Notes: a model not told the origin generated them from the sequence alone. Counted from the stretch's first letter, positions 1-8,934 are shown. The stretch: 64,000 bases of DNA from Rhodoflexus caldus (GCF_021206925.1 NZ_JAJPRF010000002.1:124001-188000), one strand, 5' to 3'. Translations and numbers: made by a program.

Positions 1-1100
1 CTTTCGGGCTGATTTCGGGCGAGGCATCAGGATTGTATAAAGTGGCTTCCCGTTATTTTTTGCCTACTGCGCTTATCTTGCTGACTATCAGCATGGATTT
101 CCCCGCTATTGTCAGGCTTGGGCCTAAAGCACTCATCGTTTTTTTGGCCGGCACGCTGGGTATAGTCATCGGCGGGCCGATTGCCTTGCTGGCTATTGCG
201 GCAATAGACCCCTCTGTTTTGCAAACAAGCGGCGGCGATGAAACATGGCGCGGTATGGCTACCATTGCGGGTAGTTGGATAGGCGGCAGTGCCAATCAAA
301 CTGCCATGAAAGAAGTATTTGGCGCAAGTGATAAACTTTTTTCAACGATGATTGCCGTTGATGTCATTGTGGCAAATATATGGACGGCCTGCCTGCTCTA
401 CGGCGCAGCCCGTTCGCAAAAGGTGGATGCCCTGCTCAAAGCCGATGCTTCGGTAATTGAAGAAACGAAAAATCGCATTGAGGCCTATCGGGCAAGCATT
501 ATGCAAATTCCTGCGCTGCGCGATACAATGAATATTATGGCCGTAGGCTTTGGCGGTACTGCCGTTGCGCACCTGCTCGCCGATTGGATTGTGCCTGCCT
601 TAGACACACAAAAAGAGTTTTTGGAATCCATTTACCTCAGTTCGGTTATTTCAGCCTTTTTTTGGATTGTGCTGATTGCCACCACCATAGGTTTGCTACT
701 GTCTTTCTGGCAGCCTGCCCGCCGGTTGGAAGGGGTAGGAGCATCGCGGATTGGCAGCGCCTTTGTGTATTTGCTGGTGGCTACTATCGGTATGCAAATG
801 GATGTGCTGGCGATTTTTGACAATCCGATATTGTTTTTGGGAGGCGTTATCTGGATGTTGAGCCACGTAGGCATTACGCTGCTGGTAGCATGGCTGATTA
901 AAGCACCCTTTTTCTTTGTGGCAGTGGGCAGTCAGGCCAATGTGGGCGGTGCGGCTTCTGCGCCCATTGTTGCCTCCGCTTTCCATCCTGTCCTTGCGCC
1001 CGTTGGAGTGCTGCTTTCCGTATTAGGCTATGCCTTAGGCACTTACGGTGGATGGTTGTGCGGCGTAAGTATGCAGATTATATTTGAATGGATGAAATGA
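1..1100 (+). CDS. DUF819 family membrane protein, 5'-truncated by the window edge
   Basis: The reading frame is open from base 3, so the true start lies outside the window and the TTG at 33 is probably internal. The visible part is about 365 residues, mostly hydrophobic segments separated by short loops, which indicates a polytopic inner-membrane protein. The motif GGSANQTAMKEV, a second glycine-rich stretch (GSQANVGGAASAP) and the C-terminal glycine-rich helix are typical of the DUF819 (YjcL-like) family. That family is usually about 380-420 residues, so only some tens of N-terminal residues are missing. Its transport substrate is unknown. A hairpin about 35 nt after the stop probably ends the transcript. 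Confidence 0.85.
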   Translation, partial: FGLISGEASGLYKVASRYFLPTALILLTISMDFPAIVRLGPKALIVFLAGTLGIVIGGPIALLAIAAIDPSVLQTSGGDETWRGMATIAGSWIGGSANQTAMKEVFGASDKLFSTMIAVDVIVANIWTACLLYGAARSQKVDALLKADASVIEETKNRIEAYRASIMQIPALRDTMNIMAVGFGGTAVAHLLADWIVPALDTQKEFLESIYLSSVISAFFWIVLIATTIGLLLSFWQPARRLEGVGASRIGSAFVYLLVATIGMQMDVLAIFDNPILFLGGVIWMLSHVGITLLVAWLIKAPFFFVAVGSQANVGGAASAPIVASAFHPVLAPVGVLLSVLGYALGTYGGWLCGVSMQIIFEWMK

Positions 1101-1134
1101 TTGTAGGATTTTGTGCGTTTGTAGAAACTCGGGT

Positions 1135-1166
1135 AAAGGTGGTAAAACCGTAGGTTTGCCATCTTT
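1135..1166 (+). terminator. Hairpin terminator candidate after the DUF819 gene
   Basis: AAAGGTGGTAAAACC and GGTTTGCCATCTTT can pair around a GTA loop, with wobble pairs and one bulge, 34 nt after the stop codon. No long T-tract follows, so it may be a weak terminator or an mRNA 3'-end stabiliser. Confidence 0.4.
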
Positions 1167-1436
1167 ACAGGTCTGATAAAATCCACTTTCGCAAAACGCT
1201 GTTAGACGTTTTATATTTCTGCCGTTGTGTATGGTAAGACTTATGAAAAAAACTATGCTTTTGTAATTGCATAAGTCCTAATATTCCTTACACACGATAA
1301 GTGGTTGCTTATAAGCAACGTGTAACGAGATACAAACAACAGCAAAGGATGTACTACTCTGCTTACTTACAAGCTGCAACTTCTATTAACAAATATTTAA
1401 CATTAGAAATTTGGAAATATAAGGGGGGGTATTTAC
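1167..1436. other. Intergenic stretch with several hairpins and a perfect palindrome
   Basis: No gene is visible here. The stretch holds a hairpin AAAACG/CGTTTT with CTGTTAGA in its loop (1193-1212), an inverted repeat GACTTATG/CATAAGTC (1238-1245 and 1270-1277), and a perfect 16-nt palindrome GTTGCTTATAAGCAAC (1304-1319). The 12-mer AGGTCTGATAAA at 1169-1180 recurs in another intergenic region at 13434-13445. A run of seven G lies near 1424-1430. The density of structure is unusual, but no known RNA family is recognised. Confidence 0.5.
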
Positions 1437-1525
1437 TTGCAGATGTAAATTTTAGACCTTTTGTGTATTGATTATCAGCGAATTGATTAATTTTGTGTAG
1501 TGATTTTATCAAATGTAGATACAAT

Positions 1526-2011
1526 ATGGCCAGTATTTTCTACAATCTCAACAATGATAAAAAATGCAGAGCTGCTACGGGCTTAACTCTTGAACAATTT
1601 AATGCCTTGGCAGACGTTTTCAACCAATACTACAAGCCCAAATTAGGTCATCAGTATTCCAAACCTCCTGTTTTGACCAATTCCAAAGAGGCACTTTTCT
1701 TTGTCTTGCATTATTTGAAAGCCTATCCTACATTGGAAAATATGGCTTTATATTTTAACGTGGATATCCGTACGGTTTCTGATTATTTGAAAATAACTAA
1801 AAAATCTTTAAAAGCAGCCTTAAAAGCACAAGATGTTTTTGTCAATAAGGTATTTAAAAATCAATCAGATTTTGATAAGGCCTTTGAAGGCGTGGAAGAT
1901 TTGATAATGGATTGTACGGAAATACCGATACAACGACCTGATAATCAGGAGGAACAGCGGGGATATTACTCAGGAAAAAAAACGACATACAGTAAAAATG
2001 TTGATGATTAG
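1526..2011 (+). CDS. IS5-family transposase, N-terminal part (orfA)
   Basis: This ORF encodes the helix-turn-helix (HTH_Tnp_4-like) region, with NVDIRTVSDYL, and the start of the DDE_Tnp_4 catalytic domain, with the first catalytic aspartate in LIMDCTEIPIQRP. ATG 1526 is preferred over the upstream in-frame TTG at 1493. The product ends at 2011, shortly after an A8 run at 1975-1982, where the reading frame departs from that of orfB. A +1 (or -2) shift in the A-run would give GKKRHTVKM, the normal IS5-type sequence. It could be one protein made by slippage or frameshifting, or a gene broken by a one-base indel. Confidence 0.85.
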   Translation: MASIFYNLNNDKKCRAATGLTLEQFNALADVFNQYYKPKLGHQYSKPPVLTNSKEALFFVLHYLKAYPTLENMALYFNVDIRTVSDYLKITKKSLKAALKAQDVFVNKVFKNQSDFDKAFEGVEDLIMDCTEIPIQRPDNQEEQRGYYSGKKTTYSKNVDD

Positions 2012-2405
2012 TGATAGTAAAAAGCGAATTTTATATGTAGGTAAATTATGGACAGGCAGCGTACATGATATAACCATTTTTAAAGATGAATTTTCATGGA
2101 TTAATTTCAGAGGCAAACGGACACATGTAGATTTAGGATTTCAGGGTATGGAAAGTATCATATATAACGCACGGGTTGTAAAACCCCATAAAAAGCCTAA
2201 AGGGAAGTTGTCAGGTGATTTTGAAAGAAGCATCAACAAAATATTTTCAAGTTTTAGGGTAAGAGTAGAAAATGCTTTGGCAGGTTGTAAACACTTTTTC
2301 ATTAACCAAATTAAGAGTCGTATGAAGTGTAGAGAACAAATATTAGAAAATTTTCAGCTAAGTGCAGGTTTATATAATTACAAATTAAAATTTTCAATCA
2401 ATTGA
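1998..2405 (+). CDS. IS5-family transposase, C-terminal catalytic part (orfB)
   Basis: This is the continuation of the DDE_Tnp_4 domain. The second catalytic aspartate is in THVDLGFQG, and the glutamate is probably in RVRVENALAGCKHF near the C-terminus. It overlaps orfA by 14 nt in the +1 frame. It is open upstream through the A8 run, so a fused product is possible. Translation could also restart at ATG 1998, but that product would lack the first aspartate and be inactive alone. All three catalytic positions are present across the two ORFs, so a fused protein would be expected to work. Confidence 0.8.
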   Translation: MLMISDSKKRILYVGKLWTGSVHDITIFKDEFSWINFRGKRTHVDLGFQGMESIIYNARVVKPHKKPKGKLSGDFERSINKIFSSFRVRVENALAGCKHFFINQIKSRMKCREQILENFQLSAGLYNYKLKFSIN

Positions 2406-2736
2406 TTTTCAGTTTCTTAGCTTCCAAAAAGTCTAATATAGTCTATTGTAAAATGCAAGCTCATTCAACTTTACAACAGGTATATTTGTACTCTTTACAG
2501 TACCGTCAGCAAACTGTGCAACAACCAACACGCCGAAAATGAGAATCTTCGCATTGACAACTTGTGGGATGTGCGATAGAAACAATGGCTGCACTGATGG
2601 GACTGTAGCGATGCGTAAAAAACCTGCACGATTGAGGCCGATGAGTCAATATAAACGCAGTTACACAACCCCGCCGCCAGTTCGTGGTAGAGCGTAATAA
2701 CTTGTCGCAGTTGCATGTTGAGTTCGGGCTGTTGGC
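2406..2736. other. Intergenic stretch between the IS element and the GT9 gene
   Basis: About 330 bases between the end of the transposase and the end of the minus-strand glycosyltransferase. A minus-strand frame stays open across it from inside the glycosyltransferase gene, but no family is recognisable and it has no start of its own. Apart from the probable right end of the IS near 2461, I see no gene or clear signal. Confidence 0.4.
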
Positions 2737-3735
2737 TCAACTGCTTAATGTCCGGCCGATGATGTCGTCCGTTGAAATACTCATTGCGCAGCGGAAATGT
2801 CCTTGGGGGCAGGCTTTGTACCCGTGCAAACCGCAAGGGCGGCAGTCTAATGGTTCGGCGGTTTCTATCACCGATTGTTTGTCGGAAAGAGGCCCGTAGC
2901 CAAAGGCCGGCACGGTAGAGCAGTAAATGGCACACACGGGCGCATTAACGGCAGAGGCCAAGTGCATAGGTGCAGAGTCATTGACGTAGTTCATCACAGC
3001 ACTTTCCATTAGTGCCGCAGAGGCCAGCAGGCCGAGTTTACCTGCCAAATTTTGCAGATTGGGACGCGCTGCCTGTTGCACAATCTGCTCGCAGAGTGCC
3101 GCATCTTCCTTGCCGCCCAACAGCAGCACATGCAGATGGGCAGGCAGTTTATCAATCAGTTCTACCCACTTTTCCAAAGGAAACTGCTTGGTAAACCATA
3201 CCGAGGCCGGAGCTATACAGACGTAGGGGTGTTGCTGAAATGCCGCCGCCTGTTCGTAATGCTTAGGCAGCGGATATAGACGTGGTTTGGCCGGTACATT
3301 GTCGGTTAAAGTACTGATTAACTGTTGATTGCGCACTGTTTCGTGCGTGCCGTCGCCAATGCGGTGCGGATAGCGACGGGTAAAAAACACACTCAACGGG
3401 TTTTTGTCAAAACCGATGGTTTGTTTGGCTCCTGAAAGTACGGTAAACAGCCCCGAAGCCGCAAAGCGCTGCACATTGACCACATATGCGTACTGTTGTT
3501 GCCTGAGCTCGCCGATGAGCCGCCACATGTTGCGGTATTTATCCTGCTGCTTATCCCATACCCACAGGCGGCGAATGTGGGGGTGTTTTTCCAAAAGGCT
3601 TTCATTTCCTTTGCGCAAAAGGAAATCAATTTCCATAGTATTCTGATACTGTTGGCAGATTTTTTCTATCAGTGCCGTTGCAAGAATAACATCACCTATG
3701 AAAGCGGTTTGTATAATGAGCAGGCGTTGAGGCAT
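2737..3735 (-). CDS. Glycosyltransferase family 9 (ADP-heptosyltransferase-like)
   Basis: The 332-residue product starts with the GT9 signature RLLIIQTAFIGDVILATALI, which forms the N-terminal Rossmann fold. It carries the C-terminal donor-site pattern NYVNDSAPMHLASAVNAP. Length and motif order match WaaC/WaaF-like heptosyltransferases that add sugars to the lipopolysaccharide core at the cytoplasmic face. The acceptor cannot be told from sequence. A cysteine-containing C-terminal stretch (CRPCGLHGYKACPQGHFRC) is typical of the Bacteroidota branch. The gene lies 9 nt downstream of a lipoprotein gene on the same strand, so the two are probably co-transcribed. Confidence 0.88.
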   Translation of the reverse strand: MPQRLLIIQTAFIGDVILATALIEKICQQYQNTMEIDFLLRKGNESLLEKHPHIRRLWVWDKQQDKYRNMWRLIGELRQQQYAYVVNVQRFAASGLFTVLSGAKQTIGFDKNPLSVFFTRRYPHRIGDGTHETVRNQQLISTLTDNVPAKPRLYPLPKHYEQAAAFQQHPYVCIAPASVWFTKQFPLEKWVELIDKLPAHLHVLLLGGKEDAALCEQIVQQAARPNLQNLAGKLGLLASAALMESAVMNYVNDSAPMHLASAVNAPVCAIYCSTVPAFGYGPLSDKQSVIETAEPLDCRPCGLHGYKACPQGHFRCAMSISTDDIIGRTLSS

Positions 3736-3744
3736 TGCAGGGGC

Positions 3745-4659
3745 TTATTTTTGGGCGCGAAAGTAATCATTAGCCGCCAATGGCAGCGGTAGAAAGATAT
3801 TTTCTTCGCGGTCATAAATCAGGTAGCGATATATTTTTTGCACAGCAGTTTGTGTTTCCGCAAACCGAATATCATTGTAGCGGTCTTGGTTAATATCCTG
3901 TAAATCAAAGTATTGTTTGCTTTTGCGTGTCATTTCGGGCACGTTTTGGGCGGTCAGCGCAACCGATTGTCGCAGAGGAAGATATTGGATAACATCGTCA
4001 TGTGCGGCGGTAGTTATAAAAATCGCCTGTGGAACGTACACATCTTTTGCAGTGTTCTGCATGGCTACCCAAAGTTTGTATTCCTGATGTTGGGGATGAA
4101 TCCCAAAGTAGTGCATTGTTTTATTGGGGCAGGCGGTCAGTTTGAGGCTTAACAAAGGGGATATTCTGCTGAGAAAGTAGCTTTTCTCACGGCTATTCAT
4201 AGGAGTTGGCAGTGCGGGTTTTGAATTGCCCGAACGGATAAACTGCATGGGTTTGCTGCCTTCGGAAAGTTTGCCGCGAAATTGTCCCACTGCAATGCTG
4301 TCTTGTGTAAAAATTTGAATATCAAATACTTGACTGCTATCAGCCCAGCCTTCCGCCCAAATCACTTCGCCTTTTTCGTGTAAAAAACCATTGCCCGTAG
4401 CATAAATTTTGTCATGGACAGGCACGAGCAACAAGCGAATAAACAACGAATCGCCTGTCGGATAAGCCACTTTGAGATATTGTACGGGTTCATCGCGCAC
4501 TTCGGAAAGCCACGGGCTACTTATCAGATAGTCTTCCGCAACGGCTACTTCATTTGTCAGGGCGGCTGTTTCGGTATCGGTTGAAGAACTTTGGCAGGCC
4601 AATGTGCCGAGCAGCGTCAATAACAGCGGGGCAAGTCTTTGCAAACTCATTTTTTTCAT
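3745..4659 (-). CDS. Lipoprotein of unknown function
   Basis: 304 residues with a basic start (MKKMSLQRLAP), a hydrophobic core and a lipobox LLGTLAC followed by a Ser/Thr-rich linker, so it is probably anchored in the outer membrane. The rest is beta-rich with no domain I recognise. Phrases such as VIWAEGWADSSQVFDIQIF and FDLQDINQDRYNDIRFAETQ recall beta-propeller or FG-GAP-like secreted proteins, but this is weak. It is the first gene of a two-gene unit with the GT9 gene and is divergent from the NlpC/P60 gene, with about 100 bp between the two starts. Confidence 0.75.
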   Translation of the reverse strand: MKKMSLQRLAPLLLTLLGTLACQSSSTDTETAALTNEVAVAEDYLISSPWLSEVRDEPVQYLKVAYPTGDSLFIRLLLVPVHDKIYATGNGFLHEKGEVIWAEGWADSSQVFDIQIFTQDSIAVGQFRGKLSEGSKPMQFIRSGNSKPALPTPMNSREKSYFLSRISPLLSLKLTACPNKTMHYFGIHPQHQEYKLWVAMQNTAKDVYVPQAIFITTAAHDDVIQYLPLRQSVALTAQNVPEMTRKSKQYFDLQDINQDRYNDIRFAETQTAVQKIYRYLIYDREENIFLPLPLAANDYFRAQK

Positions 4660-4759
4660 GTGCTTAAAAATGCTAAATTAAGTGCCGGTTAGTTTGCTGT
4701 TTCCAAGCGAAAGTTAGCAAACTTGCCCCGATTTCCCCGTTTTAACCGATGAACTAAAC

Positions 4760-5455
4760 ATGAACATACCGGGTATTACCTTTTTGAAGGACAGCAAGGG
4801 CAATCTGTGGGGTGCACAGATTGATATTGCCATGCATCAACAACAGTTTGAGCGATTTTTTGACCGACTAATCGCAGCCCGCAATACGCAAGGCATCCAA
4901 TTTTTGAAAGACAGCAAAGGCAATGTTACTATCTGTCAGGTAGATTTACGTATCCATCAGCAGGTTTTTGATGATTTTTTCAACGCTTTGATAGAAGCCA
5001 ATCAGCCGATAAAACCTCAACCGCCTGTGGCTACTCCTGCCAATTCGCAGCGCAGCGAGATGATTAACCGCATGTTGGCACATGCCCGCACGCTGATAGG
5101 CACGCCCTACCGAAGTGGCGGAACAACGCGTGAAACAGGCTTGGATTGCTCGGGGTTTACCCAGTTGGTTTTTCAGGAGGCAAATATGCCCGTGAAATTG
5201 GGGCGTTCTTCGCGCGACCAAATTTTGCAGGGTACTTCCGTGAGTGTAGACCAATTGCAGCCCGGCGATTTGGTGTTTTTTGCCACCACCGACCACGACC
5301 CTAACCGCATTTCGCACGTAGGCATTGTTACGAAGGGCGGAACGCAGCAGGAAGCCATGTTTATTCATGCCAGCACCTCGCGCGGTGTAATTGAGCAACC
5401 TATTTTTACGGATTATTTCAGGCCGCGTTATCGCGGTGCAAGACGTGTCGTTTAA
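4760..5455 (+). CDS. NlpC/P60-family cysteine peptidase with two N-terminal repeats, no signal peptide
   Basis: 231 residues. The C-terminal ~140 residues form an NlpC/P60 (C40) papain-like domain: the catalytic cysteine is in TGLDCSGFTQLVF, the histidine in ISHVGIVTKGG, and a third polar residue near FIHASTSRGV. Such enzymes usually cut peptidoglycan stem peptides in the periplasm. Here the N-terminus (MNIPGITFLKDSKGN) has no signal peptide or lipobox. Instead residues ~3-42 and ~43-82 are two copies of a module of the form GI-x-FLKDSKGN...Q-x-D...HQQ-x-F...FF-x-x-LI. The stop codon directly abuts the ATG of the LOG-family gene, so the two form an operon. Export by another route, or a cytoplasmic or effector role, is possible. 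Confidence 0.85.
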   Translation: MNIPGITFLKDSKGNLWGAQIDIAMHQQQFERFFDRLIAARNTQGIQFLKDSKGNVTICQVDLRIHQQVFDDFFNALIEANQPIKPQPPVATPANSQRSEMINRMLAHARTLIGTPYRSGGTTRETGLDCSGFTQLVFQEANMPVKLGRSSRDQILQGTSVSVDQLQPGDLVFFATTDHDPNRISHVGIVTKGGTQQEAMFIHASTSRGVIEQPIFTDYFRPRYRGARRVV

Positions 5456-6049
5456 ATGAGCAAGATGAAATCTATTTGTGTGTATTGTGGTGCAAACAGC
5501 GGTGTAAACCCTGTCTATATAGAAACAGCTACTGCCGTAGGTAGTTTTATTGCAAACCATCATATGCGTTTGGTCTATGGAGGAGGCAGAGTAGGCATGA
5601 TGGGAGCCGTTGCCGATGAAGTGCTGCGATGCGGCGGTAAGGTAACAGGCATTATTCCCGATTTTTTGCTTAGCGCCGAGGTCGGGCATACCAAACTGAA
5701 TGAGTTGGTGGTGGTAAAAAGTATGCACGAGCGCAAAACCAAAATGTTTGAAATATCGGATGGATTTTTGGCGCTGCCCGGCGGTATGGGCACTTTTGAA
5801 GAGTTGTGCGAAATTCTCACATGGGCACAATTGGGCTTGCATCAGAAGCCTATTGGTGTGCTGAATGTGAACGGGTATTATGACAAATTGCTCGATTTTT
5901 TGGATTATGCCGTTCAGCAGGGGTTCTACAAGCCCGAATATCGCGCCATGTTGTTGCACGATTCCGATATGGAAAGCCTCTATCAAAAAATGTTGGCTTA
6001 CAGCCCTTCCGGCGTACAAAAAATTATGAAGGACAGAAGCAAAATTTAG
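5456..6049 (+). CDS. LOG-family protein (TIGR00730 Rossmann fold; probable cytokinin riboside 5'-monophosphate phosphoribohydrolase)
   Basis: 197 residues with the hallmark LOG motif PGGMGTFEE (about residue 108) and the N-terminal nucleotide-binding fold (ICVYCGANSG...LVYGGGRVGMMGAVAD). Family members hydrolyse N6-modified AMP or other nucleoside monophosphates to free base and ribose phosphate in the cytoplasm. The bacterial substrate is often plain AMP. The start ATG follows the stop of the NlpC/P60 gene without a gap, so translation is probably coupled. A strong hairpin follows 76 nt after the stop. Confidence 0.9.
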   Translation: MSKMKSICVYCGANSGVNPVYIETATAVGSFIANHHMRLVYGGGRVGMMGAVADEVLRCGGKVTGIIPDFLLSAEVGHTKLNELVVVKSMHERKTKMFEISDGFLALPGGMGTFEELCEILTWAQLGLHQKPIGVLNVNGYYDKLLDFLDYAVQQGFYKPEYRAMLLHDSDMESLYQKMLAYSPSGVQKIMKDRSKI

Positions 6050-6124
6050 TTACGCTTTTCGCCTGCGCGAGGTTTGTGGCGGCGTTGTCTGACGATTGAG
6101 TATTATTTTTCCCACCCCGACAGT

Positions 6125-6154
6125 CGGGGGTAAGTACTTGCAAACTTACCCCCG
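6125..6154. terminator. Bidirectional terminator-like hairpin between LOG gene and clpB
   Basis: A perfect 11-bp stem, CGGGGGTAAGT paired with ACTTACCCCCG around an 8-nt loop, lies between two convergent genes. No T-run follows on either strand, so termination may rely on structure alone. Confidence 0.55.
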
Positions 6155-6187
6155 AAAGCGAAAGGACGGTTGGGTGCAGGAACCGCG

Positions 6188-8800
6188 CTATTCCAATTCA
6201 ACTTCGGTAATATTGACAAATCGCAACTGATTGCCGTCAAGCTCGATGAGCACAGGGTTGTCTTTGGTTACTTTGCCTGCCAAAATTTCCTTACTCAGCT
6301 CGTTCAGCAGATAGCGCTGCATGGTGCGTTTCAGCGGCCTTGCGCCAAACTGCGGGTCGTAACCGATGTTGGCTAAATAGTCCAAAGCCTCGCGGGTTGC
6401 GTCTATCTCTATGCCATTCTCCTTCATGCGCTGCTGAATTTGACGGAACTGGATGTCCGTAATTTTGCGCATTTGCTGGCGAGTCAGTGGCTGGAACATA
6501 ATCACCTCGTCTATGCGGTTCAGGAACTCGGGGCGAATAGTTGATTTGAGCAACTGGAACACCTCTGCCTTGGCGCGTTCGGTTACTTCCTCCGCATTGA
6601 ACTCGTTGAGCTCCTCAAAGCGCTCGCGGATGATATCCGAACCTGTGTTGCTGGTCATGATGATGATGGTGTTTTTGAAGTTTGCCACGCGACCTTTATT
6701 ATCGGTCAGGCGACCATCGTCAAGTACCTGCAACAAAATATTGAACACATCGGGGTGCGCTTTTTCTATCTCGTCCAACAGGATAACGCTGTACGGTTTG
6801 CGGCGCACGGCTTCGGTGAGCTGTCCGCCTTCATCATAGCCCACATATCCGGGAGGCGCACCGATGAGTCGGCTCACGCTGTGGCGTTCCTGATATTCGC
6901 TCATGTCTATGCGCACCATTGCGTTCTCGTCGTTGAAGAGGTATTCGGCCAGTGCTTTGGCAAGCTCGGTTTTACCCACGCCTGTTGTTCCCAAGAAAAT
7001 GAAAGAACCTATCGGCCGCTTGGGGTCTTGCAAACCTGCACGGCTGCGACGCACGGCATCGGCCACGGCGCGAATGGCTTCTTCCTGTCCGGCTACGCGC
7101 TTGCCAAGTTCTTCTTCCAGATGCAGCAGTTTTTCCCGCTCGCTTTGCAGCATTTTGCTTACCGGAATACCTGTCCATTTAGCAACTACTTCGGCAATTT
7201 GCTCGGCTGTTACTACGTCTTTTAGCAGCGACTTGTCTTTGGAAAGTTCTGCCATTTGTTGCTGCAAGGCGGCTAATTTTTTCTGAGCCTCGGGAATTAA
7301 GCCGTAGCTCAACTCGGCCGCCCGTCCGTAGTCGCCGTCGCGCTGTGCCTGCTTAACTTCGTTTTCGTAGGCTTCAATCTTCTCTTTTTCCTGTTGTATG
7401 GCCGTGATGATGTCTTTTTCCATCTGCCAACGGCTGCGCATGGAGTTGCGCTTGCTTTCCAACTCGGCTATCTCGGCAGTGAGTACCTTTTCTTTTTCGG
7501 TATCTTTCTCGCGGCGGATGGCTTCGCGCTCAATTTCCAACTGCATGATTTTGCGCTGCACCTCGTCCAACTCTTCGGGCAAAGAGTCAATCTGGATTCG
7601 CAAACGCGCTGCCGCTTCGTCCATCAGGTCAATGGCCTTGTCGGGCAGGAATCGGTCGGAAATGTAGCGGTCGCTCAGTTGTACGGCTGCAATAATGGCA
7701 TCGTCTTTAATTTGTACGCCGTGGTGCAGCTCGTACTTTTCCTTGATACCGCGCAAGATGGAAATAGCATCTTCGGGCGAAGGTTCATCTACCATAACCG
7801 CCTGAAAACGACGCTCTAAGGCCTTGTCTTTCTCAATGTATTTCTGGTATTCTTTGAGCGTAGTTGCACCGATGGCGTGCAGTTCGCCGCGCGCCAATGC
7901 AGGTTTTAACAGGTTGGCCGCATCCATTGCGCCTTCACCGCCACCGCCCGCACCTACGAGCGTGTGGATTTCGTCAATGAACAGAATGATGCTGCCTTCG
8001 CTGTCAATCACTTCTTTGATAACCGATTTGAGGCGCTCTTCAAACTCGCCTTTATACTTCGCACCGGCAACTAACAAGCCCATGTCCAAAGAGGCGATTG
8101 TTACCGATTTCAGGTTTTCGGGAACGTCGCCGTTTACGATTCGCTGTGCTAAGCCCTCCACAATGGCAGTTTTACCAACACCGGGTTCACCCAACAAAAT
8201 AGGGTTGTTTTTGGTGCGGCGGCTGAGGATTTGCAGCACGCGGCGAACTTCCTCATCGCGCCCGATGACGGGGTCAATTTTGCCCTGCCTTGCCAGCTCG
8301 GTGAGGTTTTTAGAATAACGCGCCAGCGACTGATATTTGGCTTCGGCGTTTTGGTCAGAAACGGTGCTTCCTCCGCGCATTTCTTTGATGGCTGCCATGA
8401 GGTCTTTCTCCACAAAACCCGCGTCTTTCATCAGTGCGGCAACTTTGTCTTTGCCACCCAGCAAGCCTATTAATATGTGCTCAATAGCTACATAAGAGTC
8501 CTTAAAGGTGGTTAGCGCACGCTCGGCGCGTTGCAGTGCGGCGGCGGCATCGTTGGAAAGATACGGCTGCTGCCCCGTGGACTTGGGGTAGCCGTTGATA
8601 TATTCTTCTAACTTGCTTTCTAAAAGCGCGCGATTGATGCCTAATTTTTTGTAAAAAAACTGTGTGATGTTTTCATCGGACAGCAGTACCGCTTTCAACA
8701 AATGACCCGTTTCAACAATTTGCTGTTGTTTACCGGATGCAATTTCGGAAGCCTTTTGAACGGCCTCTTGTGCTTTGATGGTGTATTGGTTGAAGTTCAT
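6188..8800 (-). CDS. clpB: ClpB, ATP-dependent protein disaggregase
   Basis: 870 residues from the preferred start [15 protein letters not shown] longer in-frame start 48 nt upstream is possible but lacks family support. It has the N-terminal Clp_N repeats, first AAA+ domain with Walker A GEPGVGKT and Walker [15 protein letters not shown], a long middle coiled coil (about residues 400-530), second AAA+ domain with Walker [15 protein letters not shown] and Walker [14 protein letters not shown], and the D2 small domain with GARPLKR. It reactivates aggregated proteins with the DnaK system in the cytoplasm. The upstream region holds a TGnCA-TTT-TGnCA motif also seen before htpG, consistent with heat-shock control. 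Confidence 0.98.
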   Translation of the reverse strand: MNFNQYTIKAQEAVQKASEIASGKQQQIVETGHLLKAVLLSDENITQFFYKKLGINRALLESKLEEYINGYPKSTGQQPYLSNDAAAALQRAERALTTFKDSYVAIEHILIGLLGGKDKVAALMKDAGFVEKDLMAAIKEMRGGSTVSDQNAEAKYQSLARYSKNLTELARQGKIDPVIGRDEEVRRVLQILSRRTKNNPILLGEPGVGKTAIVEGLAQRIVNGDVPENLKSVTIASLDMGLLVAGAKYKGEFEERLKSVIKEVIDSEGSIILFIDEIHTLVGAGGGGEGAMDAANLLKPALARGELHAIGATTLKEYQKYIEKDKALERRFQAVMVDEPSPEDAISILRGIKEKYELHHGVQIKDDAIIAAVQLSDRYISDRFLPDKAIDLMDEAAARLRIQIDSLPEELDEVQRKIMQLEIEREAIRREKDTEKEKVLTAEIAELESKRNSMRSRWQMEKDIITAIQQEKEKIEAYENEVKQAQRDGDYGRAAELSYGLIPEAQKKLAALQQQMAELSKDKSLLKDVVTAEQIAEVVAKWTGIPVSKMLQSEREKLLHLEEELGKRVAGQEEAIRAVADAVRRSRAGLQDPKRPIGSFIFLGTTGVGKTELAKALAEYLFNDENAMVRIDMSEYQERHSVSRLIGAPPGYVGYDEGGQLTEAVRRKPYSVILLDEIEKAHPDVFNILLQVLDDGRLTDNKGRVANFKNTIIIMTSNTGSDIIRERFEELNEFNAEEVTERAKAEVFQLLKSTIRPEFLNRIDEVIMFQPLTRQQMRKITDIQFRQIQQRMKENGIEIDATREALDYLANIGYDPQFGARPLKRTMQRYLLNELSKEILAGKVTKDNPVLIELDGNQLRFVNITEVELE

Positions 8801-8905
8801 TGTACGATTTGTGTTGTTTGCCTCGCTAATTTGAAAAAATCTATTCACAAATCAGCAAACTATGCCCCAAATCATTTTTTACTGCCTTTTTGTCTGTAAA
8901 AAATA

Positions 8906-8913
8906 CAAAATTA
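8906..8913 (-). promoter_or_regulatory. Candidate clpB promoter -7 box
   Basis: On the minus strand this reads TAATTTTG, a full match to the Bacteroidota TAnnTTTG box, about 105 nt before the clpB start. No TTTG is present at -33. The palindromic motif at 8935-8947 covers that position instead, as expected if a special factor or repressor controls the promoter. Confidence 0.45.
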
Positions 8914-8934
8914 CCACCTTTTGCTTAAAAAAGC

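Larger units (their letters stand above)
1437..2461 (+). mobile_element. IS5-family insertion sequence (approximate ends)
   Basis: The element carries a two-ORF DDE transposase (1526-2405) and is clearly richer in A+T than its neighbours, which suggests recent transfer. The boundaries are tentative. CTTGCAGATGTAAA at the left and the reverse complement of TTTACAATGCAAG-like sequence near 2445-2461 at the right share CTTGCA and a weak match over about 20 bp. No convincing target-site duplication is visible. A candidate promoter -7 box TAATTTTG lies at 1488-1495. Confidence 0.6.

Noticed and set aside
1181-1325. Possible integron-type attC site (GTTAGAC near 1201 and GTGTAAC near 1320)
   Set aside because: The order and sequence of core sites do not fit RYYYAAC...GTTRRRY, and no integrase or cassette array is visible.
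2495-2935. Minus-strand frame running from inside the GT9 gene into the downstream intergenic region, suggesting a frameshift
   Set aside because: The GT9 protein already ends at the normal family position (ISTDDIIGRTLSS), so no extension is needed; the overlapping frame has no recognisable domain.
4946-6019. 357-codon open frame on the minus strand across the NlpC/P60 and LOG genes
   Set aside because: It is fully antisense to two well-supported genes, shows no domain, and its composition (His-, Gln- and Asn-rich) is that of a complementary-strand shadow.
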